Of a stretch of DNA of 64,000 bases, positions 32,761 through 44,248 are shown one piece after another. Within the stretch, counting starts at the first letter, position 1, and every line of letters begins with the position of its first letter. A program made the translations under genes and the position numbers. The stretch spans positions 7,025,645-7,089,644 of the forward strand of contig JAJEKV010000062.1 of the NCBI GenBank assembly GCA_021234155.1, read 5' to 3'. A model generated the notes under the pieces. The model was given only the letters and a program-made list of their open reading frames with translations, did not search any database and was not told the DNA's origin. The stretch comes from Isoetes taiwanensis (Eukaryota; Streptophyta; Lycopodiopsida; Isoetales; Isoetaceae).

Positions 32761-34320
32761 TGTGATACCCGTGGCCAAGCTCCTTATGTAGGCTGCAATT
32801 GTGACACATTGTTAGCCAGGGGATCAAATCTCATGGGTTGTTCTGTGCCGGTGCGTGCACTGAAGTCTCTGAAGAGCGTGACCCTACCCAACTGCTTATC
32901 TTCTTTTTTATTTTGGGATGGTGTTGGTAGTTGTGCCGGGAAGCCGCATGTAACGCCGCATGCGGCGTTCCCTTGCCGCTTGCGGGTCCCCTTCCGGGAC
33001 TATTTTGAAATCCGTCCCTCCCTGGTTGCGATTTGAATTTCGTACTTCAAACTGTTCAGACTGGATGGTGGCTGTGGCTATGGTGTCTGGCCGCATTCCA
33101 TCCTGATTTTTTGGATTTTCGGCCAAAATGTTTCCTTCACTCTATGTTTTGAGTCAAAAATTTTAGGCAGAGAGAGACATCTTTTCGATGATGGCAAGCA
33201 GTATTCTCCTTTTCGCCACAAGCAGGTTTATTTACTTTTCTCTCCTCCGGCTACATGGGTGGAGCTTGAAGCGTATTACATAACTTATCTCCTTTTCTTT
33301 TTTGTTACAGCTTAAAGAAAACTCTGTAGTACAAAGACAAGACTTGAAGAGTTCTTTGCCGTACAAAGACAAGTGTTCTTTGAACGTTCAAATCAAAGGC
33401 AAAAGCACCGTTTTTGGAGCCCGCAACATTCTGTTTCTTTCACGGCACATAGAGGTTGGTCTTATGATAGAGCCGTTTCTATTTCTTCAATGGCTCCAGT
33501 TGAATAATGGTACAAAGCCTTGCTTTATCAGGCCTGAATTCTTGCTTCGCCAGTTCTCTGAATTTTGCCACGAGCATGTAAATCCTTTCTTCAGATGCAT
33601 TCTCTGTTTCTTCCAGCGTGTTTTTTCAGAGGTCTTCATTCATCTAGAGAAGAACGTTTTGCTAATCTCTTTCTATTTTTGCAGCTTCAAGAGTTCGGCA
33701 AAGGGCTTAGGCTATGAAAAAATGTCCAGGTAAATTCTTAGATGTTTGTTTTTTTGATAACTTTTGTTTAAGATGTTCTTCAAAGAAACGCCAAGGAATA
33801 GCCAAATTGACCTCAAGGAGTAGCCAAATCGACCTTAAAGAATAGCCAAATCGACCTTTTGCTTCCAAGTCTTGTACCAGAAAGCCTTGAAAATCCAACA
33901 ATCTGTCCAGTTGAACCCATGTCAAACAAACCTGCAGAGCTCAAAAATCCTGGTAAAATCTTGCTTTATCTCTCAAAAAAATAGAACGCAGATCTTTGTT
34001 TGCTTTGTCTACTTTATTTCATCTGATGCTATAATATTTCTGGATTTTCACTTTTTTAAGCCTAAGCCCAGTGGTTTTGACAGTGATCTTTTAGAGAATG
34101 TTTGATCGGCATCTCTATCGCAGGTTCTCTGTTTCTTTAAAAGCTTTAGAGCAAGCAGAGCTCCGATTGTGTAATGAGTCTTTTGAAGCATCGTTTAAGG
34201 TAACCCGTCATCCAGTTCTCTTTTTAATCTTATTTGATTTTCCTTATATATGGAGTGAGATATTTGAGTTCAGCTCTAATACACTTGCAACTGAAATATT
34301 CGTGCAAGAAGACTAATTAG
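32761..34320 (+). other. Exon-like segments, gene not recognised
   Basis: Several open stretches are bounded by good splice-like signals: TTACAG before 33311 with an open frame to about 33452; TTTGCAG before 33684 with CAG/GTAAAT at about 33730; a Pro-rich open stretch near 33852-33952; and TCGCAG before about 34124 with AAG/GTAACC near 34199, coding FSVSLKALEQAELRLCNESF. The intervening DNA is T-rich like plant introns. Positions 33787-33860 hold three copies of AATAGCCAAATCGACCT. This could be a decayed or non-coding spliced gene; no family is recognised. Confidence 0.3.
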
Positions 34321-36270
34321 CAAGAAGTGCTTCTCAATTGCGTCATAGTTCCAGCTGGAAGCATCATGCAATGTAATCCATCTTTATGTTTTTTTGCTTT
34401 GTTGCCTTTTTCTGTTGTCAAATAGCCCTTTTCTAAGTTTCTTTGTTTGGATTGCTCATCTTGAATAAGTCCATCCTGCATGCAAAAAAAAAAAAACAAA
34501 AACTCTTGAGAGTTGAGCAGTTGATCTGTGTAGAAGTAATCTAACATTTTCTATGTTTCAGATAAATCTTCATTTGTGAACTGGAGCAACAAATTGATTT
34601 ATGAGTTCTAAAAGGTGTAAAATGCAACCACATATTACCGCCTTCTATTTTTCTCTAATATTTGATTTTCCATGTTGTTTTTCTTTTTCTGTTTCTCTAT
34701 GCGGATTGCTCATGCTTGAAAAAGCCCACTATTCATTAGTTTTAGAATTTGCAAGCACCTACTCTTAGAAGCAATATTGTCATACCATACATATGTTGAT
34801 TGCAAAGAACAAATCGAAGCTTCATTGCATATTGATCTATCTTTCATTCCGCAATAAGGTATACAGGATCTCAATTTGGTACCTTAGAGCCAAGTTGGTG
34901 AAATAAAGTATGTGTGATTACAGATAACAGCAGAGCAAACATGAGGTTTCTTATCATTTGTCATCGTTAGAAGCAAAAGCACTTCACAAGCATTATTCCA
35001 CAATATTTTGAGCAGGGTTCATTGTGTTAGACTTTATTCCACAATATTTTGAGTGGGTTCATTATGCTAGACACGAGGTCCTTTTTATTTTAGACCTTGG
35101 CTTCCCTTCACAATTGTGCAATACTGTATTTAGTGAACTTCGCAATTAAAAATGCAAAATCTGTAAAAAAAAAGTGTTCCCACTTTGATATTGGAGCATG
35201 CTTTAGATCTTGGCTGAATTTAGCGTCCTTATCAACGTGTTCAGGATAAGAACCAATTTCTCTTGCATGGCCCAATTTAGCATTGTCCTTACCAATGCGC
35301 AAAAGGTAAGAACGATTTCTTTTGCATGTTTTTGCTCTTCTACATTAATGTTCTAATGATCTACATTGTTGGTCCATGTGTACAGGTTATGAACAATGGA
35401 TTTGTTACATGTTTTCAGGAGTTGAATCAGCAAAAAGAGTAACTAAGAGATCTGGTTTGTTCTTGAAATCTATATGTGTGCCCTTAATTTAAATATATGG
35501 CTATGTCAACGTGGTATTATGATATGTGTGTAAAACTCTTCTTTCTATATTCCTCTTTTTGTTCATGATTTGCTCTCAGGGGCTTCATTTTGCTGTTATA
35601 CTTGTGTTCCAAACTAGGGCATGGCTTAACAATCACCTACTCCACAAGGTACACCTTCATTTTTGGAAGATTTCTTAGTTTATTATATTATTTTCAAAGC
35701 CTTGGGATATATTTTTATGTAGTTTTCATAAATTCAGAGAAAAGACGAAAATGGAGCCGGAGTGAAAGAGCATAACGAAGCTTCTTGAAGATCCTAATAT
35801 TAGGGATATTTAAAAAGTCCAAATATTGGACTTAATAGCATGCTGATGCATTGTGGCATATCCATGTCACAATGTTTCATTTTGAATTGTGCTACATGTG
35901 CCCGAAAGGTAATCAACTAGAATTTATGCTAAGATTCTACAAGAAACAAGTACAAGTTTTCTTTTCTCCTTTGTTTCTTTAATTTAGTAGTTGTGTTTGC
36001 ATCCTTACTTTTCCACACTCCCCATAACGGGGCAGAGTTGTTGCTTCTTATTATGCAAGATATTGAATTGTATAGACTTGCATGAATAACATTTTTAATA
36101 AAAATGCTTATTATTATGATACAACTTCTTCGTTACTGATTATTATTTCCTCTTAATTGTAATTTGGCTTTAGTCACGGGAGAAAACATTGCACATGCCA
36201 TTTATATAAAACATTCACAAAGAACTCGCATTGGTTATAAGCATAACATAAATTTAAGTAAGTGCACAAA
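34321..36270. other. Intergenic, AT-rich, one 40-bp tandem repeat
   Basis: Two near-identical 40-bp units (TTATTCCACAATATTTTGAG...) lie head to tail at 34993-35032 and 35034-35072. Otherwise no gene or strong signal is seen. Confidence 0.6.
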
Positions 36271-36493
36271 AGAGGCAATTGTGTAATTTCTTTGTACAAG
36301 ACACTCACAAACAACTCATATTGGTAGCGCATAAAGGTTGTGCCTAAATATGCCTATACTACATGCACACCCATACATAGCCAAGGCAATTGTGTAATTT
36401 ATTTGTACAAGACACTCACAAACAACTCACATTGACAGCGCATAAAGGTTGTGCCTAAATATGCCTATACTACATGCACACCCATACATAGCC
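36271..36493. repeat. Tandem duplication of a ~110-bp unit
   Basis: GGCAATTGTGTAATTT(C/A)TTTG through CACACCCATACATAGCC is repeated twice with few differences. A degenerate earlier partial copy (AACATTCACAAAGAACTCGCATTGG) lies at about 36210. The unit is non-coding. Confidence 0.85.
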
Positions 36494-36641
36494 TAACATT
36501 GTCGGGCACCTCTACCCAATAGACAACCAATGGAATAGCTAAAGCTTTTAGTTTAGGTTTAGGGTTTATAGATTTAGGTTATAGAGTTTATTATATCATC
36601 CAATTCAACAATGGAATTTTTAAGATTTATCAAATGAAAAT

Positions 36642-36715
36642 ACAACCGCTAATACCCATTAGTTCAGAATTAAAGGTGACACAACCATTAACACCCATTA
36701 GTTCATAATTAAAGG
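36642..36715. repeat. 35-bp direct repeat
   Basis: ACAACC(G/A)(C/T)TAA(T/C)ACCCATTAGTTCA(G/T)AATTAAAGG occurs at 36642-36676 and 36681-36715. Confidence 0.85.
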
Positions 36716-38639
36716 TTTAGGGATTAAAAAATAGCAGATTTAGGGTCTAATATCATTATCATCATGAATTACGAAGAACTAAGAGGGTGTAACATACATC
36801 TCATAGATCGAGTATGCAATGGTAGATATCCATGTCTTCACATCGTCTAATATATGTTTCTTAGAAAAATTGGATGGGCGTAGACATGAGTTACATGGAT
36901 GGCATGACTATGCATAATTAAAAATAACGATAAAATCATATTCTATTCTATTCTTCTTATGGAAATACAAAAAAGTAGTAAGTTTTGCAGTAAATCGAAA
37001 CATATGATTGAAACTTCATATCTCATATACTCGCCACACTGAAGTCTATGTTCCATTACCCATTCTATCTTACAGCATGCGTTCCATTATTCCTACCACG
37101 CACCCAAGGGTATTGCTCGACATATCTAAGCCAAATCTTCACATTTTCACCTAATACATCCACTTATTCTTCCACAACTATGCCCGGCATCGCCGGGCAC
37201 ACGTTTCTAGTGCTGTTGTATGTCATCATATAGATCGACATAGGGTTCACATCTAAGTGGGTGTGATAGAGTTTCTATCAGCATGTGGGAAGTAGCAGGC
37301 TGCCATATAGAGAGGGTTGCCACTGCAGTGTTGTACGCACACCTATAGGTACCGGTTGTGCTTCTCTGTCTTGTACAGGTAGACTGATTGTGTCAAAGCC
37401 ATCCAGTAGTAACAGGTGACCCCCCTCCCCCCTCCCCGGTCTTCTCTTTCCAGTGCACTCATTGAAGATTAGCGCTAGTATCCTGGCAAGTCGGATAGCA
37501 TGTGTCCTGCGTTCTCCCAAGTTTCCATAAGGAAGATAATGTTCGTATTGGCAGCAACCAAGTTCAAACTATTGCCCTTTTGACATGGGGAGCAATTCTA
37601 GGAGACGATGCATATGCACAACCCCAATTTGCTATTAGAAGTTGCAGCTGCAGATTCGGTGGATGCAACACAAGAAGGGGCTAGAGGTAGAGGCAAAGAT
37701 GCAAAGTGTGCATGCAAAGTGTGCATGCAAAGGCGTGTGAAGCAACAGAGGCGGAATGTGCGCTTGTAGTAGGTGCAAAGGCAGGGGGCATGGGTCAGCG
37801 GTTAGGGCCACAATAGGAGGGCCCACGAGAGTTTACTGGCTAAATGAGTAGCGTTTTGGCGCTTGGAAGCTTGTGATTAATAATAAACTCACTATTGATT
37901 AGATTTTGAATATTTTTCTCCATGTGTACACGCATGGGAAGTCCTTCTCTAGAGTTTTGTACATTGATTCTAGAAAAGCTACCGTATATATTTTACTTCC
38001 CACTTAAGTATTTTATTATTTATCTCCTGCCAGTTCTCCACTTTATCAGAGTGCGTATTAGTATAAAGCACCCTCTACTGCAAAAGCATGGTTCGAACTA
38101 AAGCAAACTGCAAGGATTTATCTAGCTAGTGTTAGGTCATGTGAATATATTCCTTTTCCTTCTTCGAGTGCATGTGAAGCTTTTAATCATGATTCACCTT
38201 TCTCAAACAATGCCCTCGTGGAAAGGCTAGAAAAGGAATTTTGCATGAGAATAATGGAGAAGGAACTTCATTCTTGCAAAGAGCAGTCTCCCGATAAAGA
38301 GATGGAGGTGGAAGAGCTTCCAATCGCAAGATCGAACAACATATTATGATGTCCGACAAATGCTTGGGCAAGTGTCTTCAAAGGAATTCATCGTAGTCCA
38401 CCAATGAGCCCTCCAAGGGCAAAAGCTCAATCAAGAAAGAGCAAAAGTGAACAATTGCCTATAAATGTTAAGAGGCAAAAAGGGCTCCATTGGTGGTAAA
38501 AGTCATTGATCAAGGTTCAATCCATCTCGAGAAGATCAAGAGCCTCATCCAAATAAAAACAAAGAAAGACTCTATGGTTAAGTTCAAGGGTAGCAAGAGC
38601 CGCAACAGCCACCAAAGCCAACAAGGAGAACTAAGTGGA
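36716..38639. other. Unassigned; shares sequence with 62 kb repeat
   Basis: Most of this stretch has no recognisable gene. From about 37940 it aligns with 62080 onwards: ATTTATCTC followed by TATAAAG.(A/G)CC.T.TA, then GCATGGT.(C/T).AACTAA. This marks the leader of the repeat that carries the histone H3-like pseudogene. Positions 37700-37735 repeat GCAAAGTGTGCAT. A CCCGGCATCGCCGGG palindrome is at 37183. Confidence 0.55.
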
Positions 38640-38965
38640 AAGTGAAACTTGGGATTGAAGCCTCCGTGAGATTAAGAAGTATCAAAAAAAACATTAAATT
38701 GTTTACCATACCTCCATTTGTCAGGTTAGCCTGAGAGGTTCTAGGTGAATGTGGAAAAATTTTTTACACCTCATATTGATGCAGAGGCGACAACCTTGAA
38801 TGCTTTTCAAATGGCCATGATAATAATTGCGATGGGTTTGTTTGAGGACTCGCAACTTGCAGCCATACATTTCAAGAGAGTCCATATCTTACCCAAGGAT
38901 ATGTGCTTGGTCTTATGCATTAGAAATTCCAAGTACTATGGTCATAATTTAGAAGATAAAGAAGC
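38640..38965 (+). pseudogene. Histone H3-fold pseudogene, CENH3-like, copy 1
   Basis: The translation aligns with the H3 histone fold. ATTAAGAAGTATCAAAAA codes IKKYQK (H3 IRKYQK). Then, with a frame change, come IPPFVRLA*EV (H3 LPFQRLVREI), AEATTLNAFQMA (alpha-2 start) and GLFEDSQLAAIHFKRV (38835-38882; H3 GLFEDTNLCAIHAKRV) followed by HILPKDMCLVLCIR. At least one frameshift and one in-frame stop kill it. Three features lean to centromeric H3: Val in PFVR where canonical H3 has Gln, a longer loop-1 spacing between the REI and ALQ positions, and DAEA just before alpha-2 (CENH3 TAEA; H3 has QSSA). The assignment within the H3 family is inference. Confidence 0.75.
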
Positions 38966-40470
38966 AAAAAAAAAGGGAGCTTCGAAATTAATTTAGCATG
39001 CAACTTCAAAATTATAACCATTCGAATCTTCTTTTCTTTTGAAATGCTTGTAAATGTTTTTATTTCCCAACATATGTAATGTGTTTTTTTTCATAATGTC
39101 TTCCTATGAATTTAAAGTATTTCATAGATCTTGCGTGGTATTTGGTTGAAGATAAGATAATACAAGTAGAGAAGATACATTGCTCTCATAAACAACAAGC
39201 TTTGAGTGGTGTAAGCCTCAGCGTCGTGTGCTCAAACCCTAACCCTAAAGCATATGAAGGAATATCTTAAACGACTTTCATCTACTCTATTTCTAAAACC
39301 ACAATCGTTGTTTTCTTTTGCACTTATACGCATCATTCTAGATCTTGTATCACCTTGTATATCTTGTGTCGCCTTTTGATATGGATTGTTTTGCGAAGCT
39401 TTTGGAATGGTATTCATTATCTCCACATGCAAATGAAGAGTTACATAACATTTATCCTTTCTATTTTAAGGAGATGAACATGATCTTCAATAGGCATCAG
39501 CTCAGATGCTATGACAATTTTGTTTTTGTACTGTTTATATTCAAGCGACAAGTTTTGGGGTTATTTCATGCCTTTTCCTAAATCTGCATTGGAGAAAGCC
39601 ATAATGCATTTGCCTCCAAAACCTTTTTGAAGAATGCGTTCCGCACAACATCAGCACAACACGGGGTTCCGAGGAAAATTATTTAATTCCAATTGTTAGT
39701 GTCTGTAATTAATGTTAATGGTGGTTGTATGTCATTTATTAATGGTTATATTGTATGTTGATTGTGAATTATAGCTTCTTACTCTGACATAGTCTGTGAA
39801 ATGTTGGCGATATAAAGTTGTGCATCTATCTATCAATACTGTGTCAAACAGTTCTATCTTGTTGTGCATTGGTCACAGTTCTAAGGGGTGTCTTCATTTG
39901 GCCTGATTTTTTTTATTCAATGTAGAACATTTTTGGTCAACATTACTTCAGTAGGCAAGTTAGCTGTGTTATTTATATAAACGGCGAATGGAGAAACTAA
40001 TAAGTCCACTAGTTAAGGATTAAAGGCCTTTATTAATAAGGTGATATATCGTGAAGACATTGGCTGAATGATTAAGCTGTGATCTAGCAGATTGATGTTG
40101 GCGTGATAAAAGCTTTAAGACCCTGTCCAGAATATGGTTTTTTTACAACTAATTTTCCTAGAGAAGTATCTTTGGTACCATTATATTCTGAATTGGTTGT
40201 TGCATCATGCTAGTGGCAGGGGCCAGGGACTCCCAATGGTTGAGGCAAAGCATGCCTTGATTTAATTTAATTTAGTAGTTTAACATCATACCACTTTGGC
40301 AGCATCCCTTCTGGGGACTATGCCGATTATGACGAACATATGATGAGACTCGCACTAACCTATGCACACACATTACATATGATGGCTTAGGAATGCTGTG
40401 GTGACAAAAGTTAGTAATCGATAGGGCACTTAAATAATTAAATTAAATGTGCAAAAGCCGAAAAAAAAAA
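38966..40470. other. Intergenic, no gene recognised
   Basis: Only short frames are present. AAACCCTAACCCTAA at 39235 is two telomere-type units, too short to mean much. Nothing else stands out before the H2A promoter. Confidence 0.5.
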
Positions 40471-40528
40471 GGTGGCCATTTATAAAGACCCGTATGGAAG
40501 GAAGCGTGAGAATGTGTTTCTTTATTGG

Positions 40529-40571
40529 CACGTCAGCAATCCAAGGCGGGAGTACACGTCATCGATCCGGG
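40529..40571 (+). promoter_or_regulatory. Two plant histone type I promoter elements
   Basis: CACGTCATCGATCCGGG at 40555-40571 matches 16 of 17 bases of the plant histone type I consensus (hexamer ACGTCA plus octamer CGATCCGCG). A second, weaker copy, CACGTCAGCAATCC, is at 40529-40542, and an ATTGG (reverse CCAAT) box precedes it at 40524. Such elements drive S-phase expression of plant core histone genes. They sit about 145-185 bp before the H2A start codon. Confidence 0.8.
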
Positions 40572-40609
40572 CCACTCCCCCGCCATTTTCTAATTTGAAC
40601 CTGCCCTAC

Positions 40610-40617
40610 TATTTAAA
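40610..40617 (+). promoter_or_regulatory. TATA box of the H2A gene
   Basis: TATTTAAA lies 98 bp before the start codon and about 40 bp after the type I element, the usual order in plant histone promoters. Confidence 0.6.
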
Positions 40618-40714
40618 CCTCTGCATTCGACATTCGTTTACTCTGCGCTTGCCCCCTCTACTCCGTCGATCGATCCTGAAAACCCAAGTATTTTCTCCAC
40701 ATATCTTCATTTCC

Positions 40715-41293
40715 ATGGCTGCCGGAGGTAGAGGAAAGACTGTTTCCCGCAAGAAGGCCACCTCCAGGTCTTCCAAGGCCGGGCTTCAGTTCCCCGTCGG
40801 AAGAATCGCTCGCTTTCTTAAGCTCGGGAAATATGCTACCAGGGTCGGATCTGGCGCCCCTGTCTACCTTGCAGCAGTTTTGGAGTACCTTGCAGCCGAG
40901 GTAAATTTATTCTTTGCTTTCTTCTTAAATCAGCATTAGGCTCTGCAATTATTTAATTCGGAATCTTGCTTCATATGGTTGATCTTTGATGTACTGGTTC
41001 TTCTTTGTTTTAATCGCTTTCTGGTACTTGATTTTTTCATTTTTCAGTTTTTGTTATGACCTAACTAAAAAGGACATTTGCTGTTGCAGCTTCTTGAATT
41101 GGCTGGAAATGCTGCCAGGGACAACAAAAAGACTAGAATAATCCCTCGTCATGTTCAACTGGCTGTCAGGAACGATGAAGAGCTGAGCAAGCTGCTTGGT
41201 TCTGTTACCATAGCTAGTGGAGGAGTTCTCCCCAATATTAATGCTGTGCTTTTACCCAAAAAGGTATCCCACTCCAAGGACGCTTCAGAGTGA
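40715..41293 (+). CDS. Histone H2A, two exons
   Basis: Exon 1 is 40715-40900 (62 codons) and exon 2 is 41090-41293, giving 129 aa. The intron is GT...TTGCAG in phase 0, between LAAE and [14 protein letters not shown], the conserved plant H2A intron site. The histone fold is intact: [48 protein letters not shown] and [18 protein letters not shown]. It forms the H2A-H2B dimer of the nucleosome. The C-terminus ([14 protein letters not shown]) lacks the SQE(F/Y) end of H2A.X and the SPKK motif of H2A.W, so it is a canonical-type H2A. Unusual residues are Leu instead of Val at the exon junction and Ser in RVGSGAP (usually Ala). ATG 40715 is chosen because MAAGGRGK matches H2A tails; the frame is open upstream only by chance. 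Confidence 0.97.
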
Positions 41294-42030
41294 TATCTTT
41301 TTTTGAATTATGGTGTTTTTTAACACCACCTATAAAAGAATTTTTCTCTCCTCTTTGCTTAGTCTATTTGCTTGAGAAGTTGGAAAGGCTTGCAAACATA
41401 CAAAATCATAGTCTGCAATTGTGCTTTTTACTCGCCCTTTTAATTCTGTACATCTGTTGCGAATTGAATCAATTTTTATATTGCAATGTTTAGAAATAAG
41501 TGATCAGAAAATAGTACAAACGCTTTTTGCAGCAAGCGGCGGTTTCTGTTTTGTTTATAAACTTGTATTCATATATTGCCTTCTAATATTTGTCTATCAT
41601 GTTCAACAATTTTTTGTGGACTTCTAATAACATGGCATGTCGGCATAGTGTGTGGTTTATCGCAAGGTAATGGAAGTTGGATATTGATATACTTTTTTGA
41701 CAAAATGGGTTTTTATTTAAAATATAACTTGTGAATGTAAGTTGGAGATTGATATACTCTGTTGACAGAATGTGCTTTTATTTAAAGATAAAAACATGCT
41801 TGAGAATGTAATATGGATATTGATATACTTTGTTGACAAAGTCTATTTTTTTTTAAATGATAAAAAAAATAATTCGTACTATGTTTTGTAGGTCGAACAT
41901 CTTGTGTAGGTCGTGGATTGACAAAGTCAACAGCAGATATGTAAGTAAATAACAAAAGCATGTGAGTATTAGTTTAAAAAGTATAAACATGCATGATTAG
42001 TAGAAGACTGAAAATATTGGCATTCTAATG
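41294..42030. other. H2A 3' flank and intergenic DNA
   Basis: This is non-coding. GGATATTGATATACTTT(G/T)TTGACA(A/G)A recurs three times (about 41670-41700, 41745-41770 and 41815-41840), each followed by a T-rich stretch. This gives a loose 70-bp tandem repeat. Confidence 0.6.
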
Positions 42031-42032
42031 TC

Positions 42033-42040
42033 TATATATA
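42033..42040 (+). promoter_or_regulatory. TATA box of the GDSL lipase gene
   Basis: TATATATA ends 36 bp before the start codon, implying a very short 5' leader. Confidence 0.5.
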
Positions 42041-42076
42041 TGGAACTGTGTTAAAGAGAAATCCATTGTGTTGTAT

Positions 42077-43483
42077 ATGGCGTTAAAGTTGCTGGCCTTG
42101 TTGATGGTGTTAATTGCCAGGGGAAGTTGCCAAAATGAGCTAAATGTGCCTGCTATGCTTGTATTTGGAGATTCAACAATGGATGTGGGCAACAACAATT
42201 TTCTCCTCACCCTTGTGAGAAGCGACCATGCTCCCTATGGCAGAATTTTCCCAGAGGGAAAATCCACTGGAAGGTTCACAGATGGAAAGCTCTCTATTGA
42301 CTATATAGGTTTGAACAAATTGAACTTTTTTTTTTCGTGTTGATGTTCCTCCTGCTTTCTTATGATTGTAATATTTTTTATGCGCAGCGGAAAAGTTGAA
42401 TTTGTCTTATCCATTACCCTACCTGGACTCAAGAGCAAAGGGCAAGAACTTATTAAATGGGATCAACTTTGCCTCCTGCGGATCGGGTCTGCTGGATTCC
42501 ACAACAAATATACTTGTAAGTTTACAGAAGATGTTGAGAGAGTATTCTTTACAGAACATTTGTAAGTTTATAGAACATTTACATTTTTAAGAGTAGAAAA
42601 TTTGTGCAGAATGTCATAAAATTCAGGGAGCAGTTAACCTGGTTTGACAAGTACAAAGCCCAACTGGTGAAATTAGTGGGAAAACGCAGATCTGCTTCAA
42701 TTATATCCAAAGCATTATATGTGGTAGGCACTGCAAACAATGACTACATCTACTACAAGCAAAATTCTGCAGTCTATCCCAAATACAACACTGCTCAGTT
42801 CACAAGCCTGCTGATCCAAAATATGTCCACATATCTGGAGCAAATATACGCAAAGGGAGGACGGAAAATTGGTGTCCTTACCGTTGGTCCATTAGGCTGC
42901 CTTCCAGCCGAGAAAAGTGCTGCAAACAGACCACTTGATCCAAAATGCTTAGATGATGTAAACGCGGTAGTTGAATCATATAATTCTCAGCTCCAGGATT
43001 TGCTGCAGACTCTTACATCCAAATTGAGCGGATCTAAGTTTGTATATTTGGATAGCTATAGCATTCTTCTTGATGCAACTCTAAATCCGGCCAAATATGG
43101 TACTTCACCTCTCATCTTATTCTTTGCTGATATGTTGAAAGAAAAAGCATAGAACTGTACTATGTCAACTAGTTATTGCTAACAAAAATAAATTGGTAGA
43201 TGGACAATGAACCTTTAACGCTTGCAGATAACTTCTATTATACTTCGTACATGATGTTCACTAATTATTTGAGCTTTTTGTTCCAGGATTCAAGATTTCA
43301 AATAAAGCCTGTTGTGGCACAGGCCTCACCGAGTCCGGTCTCACATGCAATTTTCTCTCTCTAGGCACCTGCAATGACTCGTCAAGTTACGTGTTTTTTG
43401 ATAGCTACCATCCCACAACAGCAATGGACAAGATTATAGCAAATAAGTTCTACACTGAAGCAAAATATAAATTTCTAGGATAG
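42077..43483 (+). CDS. GDSL-type esterase/lipase, four exons, secreted
   Basis: Exons are 42077-42308, 42388-42515, 42610-43099 and 43287-43483, all with GT/AG introns (phases 1, 0 and 1), giving 348 aa, the usual family length. Residues 1-19 (MALKLLALLMVLIARGSC) form a signal peptide, so the enzyme is secreted or apoplastic. Block I is FGDSTMDVGNNNF with nucleophile Ser33. Block II is GINFASCGSG (102-111). Block III is GTANNDYI with Asn164; the usual Gly two residues before it is Ala162. Block V is FFDSYHPT with Asp322 and His325, completing the catalytic triad. Such enzymes hydrolyse ester bonds in lipids, cutin or cell-wall acetyl esters; the substrate is unknown. Exon phases match other plant GDSL genes with five or fewer exons. 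Confidence 0.93.
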
Positions 43484-44248
43484 TAATAACTTGCTTAAGT
43501 CAATTATTTACTATTTTGTCTCTTTTCTTGGCTTATATTTGGTTATTTATTTCATTGTGGGATCTTAGGGTCTTGTTTATGAGGAAATAAATTTGAAGGG
43601 TGTACATTCTTTTTTCCTTCAATTCACGGTTGGGAACCTTTTAAAGAACTATAACCTAGGTTTGCTTTTCTTTTCCCTTTCAATCTCTACCGTGGTGGTA
43701 GCAAGATTATAGAATATTTAGAGCAAATTCAGAGGCGGGAACAAATGATAAAAATGGATTAGGAAGGCTTTGTACTTTGAAAAGCCATTTGCGAGAAAGG
43801 TGCAAATAGCTACCTGCCTAATTTTGTTAGCATCTACAAATGATGCCATGATTTGGATCCATCCTATTGCCCACATCACAAATCCATTAGCAAATCTATG
43901 GTCTCTATCCCCAGCAGTTTTACAATACACACCAGATCTATGGAATGTAGTCACCACTTTGACCAAGGCACCTTACCATCAACATATGTCAATGTCTCAT
44001 ATCTATACCTTGTGTTATATCTACAAGAAACTTATCGCGGCGGCCTAATGTCCTAACCTGTCCAATTGGATCTATTATAATGTTCTAACGGTCACAAATT
44101 CCCCGCCGGGCAACTAACTTTTGGACCACATTTTGTTAGATCCGTAAGATCTTTGAGATTCCGTAAGATCGTTGAATTTGCCATGTTGTATGTATTATGT
44201 ATCCTCTATGTTAGCATCGCAATATATGATATGAGTTAATAAATTATG
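43484..44248. other. GDSL 3' flank, no gene recognised
   Basis: Short frames on both strands near 43718-44060 have no family motif. GAT(C/T)CCGTAAGATC is duplicated at 44139-44172. Confidence 0.5.

Noticed and set aside
36544-36560. TTTAGGG telomere-like unit, also CCCTAACCCTAAA at 39237
   Set aside because: One or two units occur by chance in AT-rich DNA; not an interstitial telomere.
40472-40714. N-terminal extension of H2A by 81 codons
   Set aside because: The frame is open by chance through the promoter and TATA box; H2A tails start at the ATG at 40715.
43718-44056. Overlapping ORFs on both strands after the GDSL gene
   Set aside because: They are short, without motifs, and mutually overlapping.
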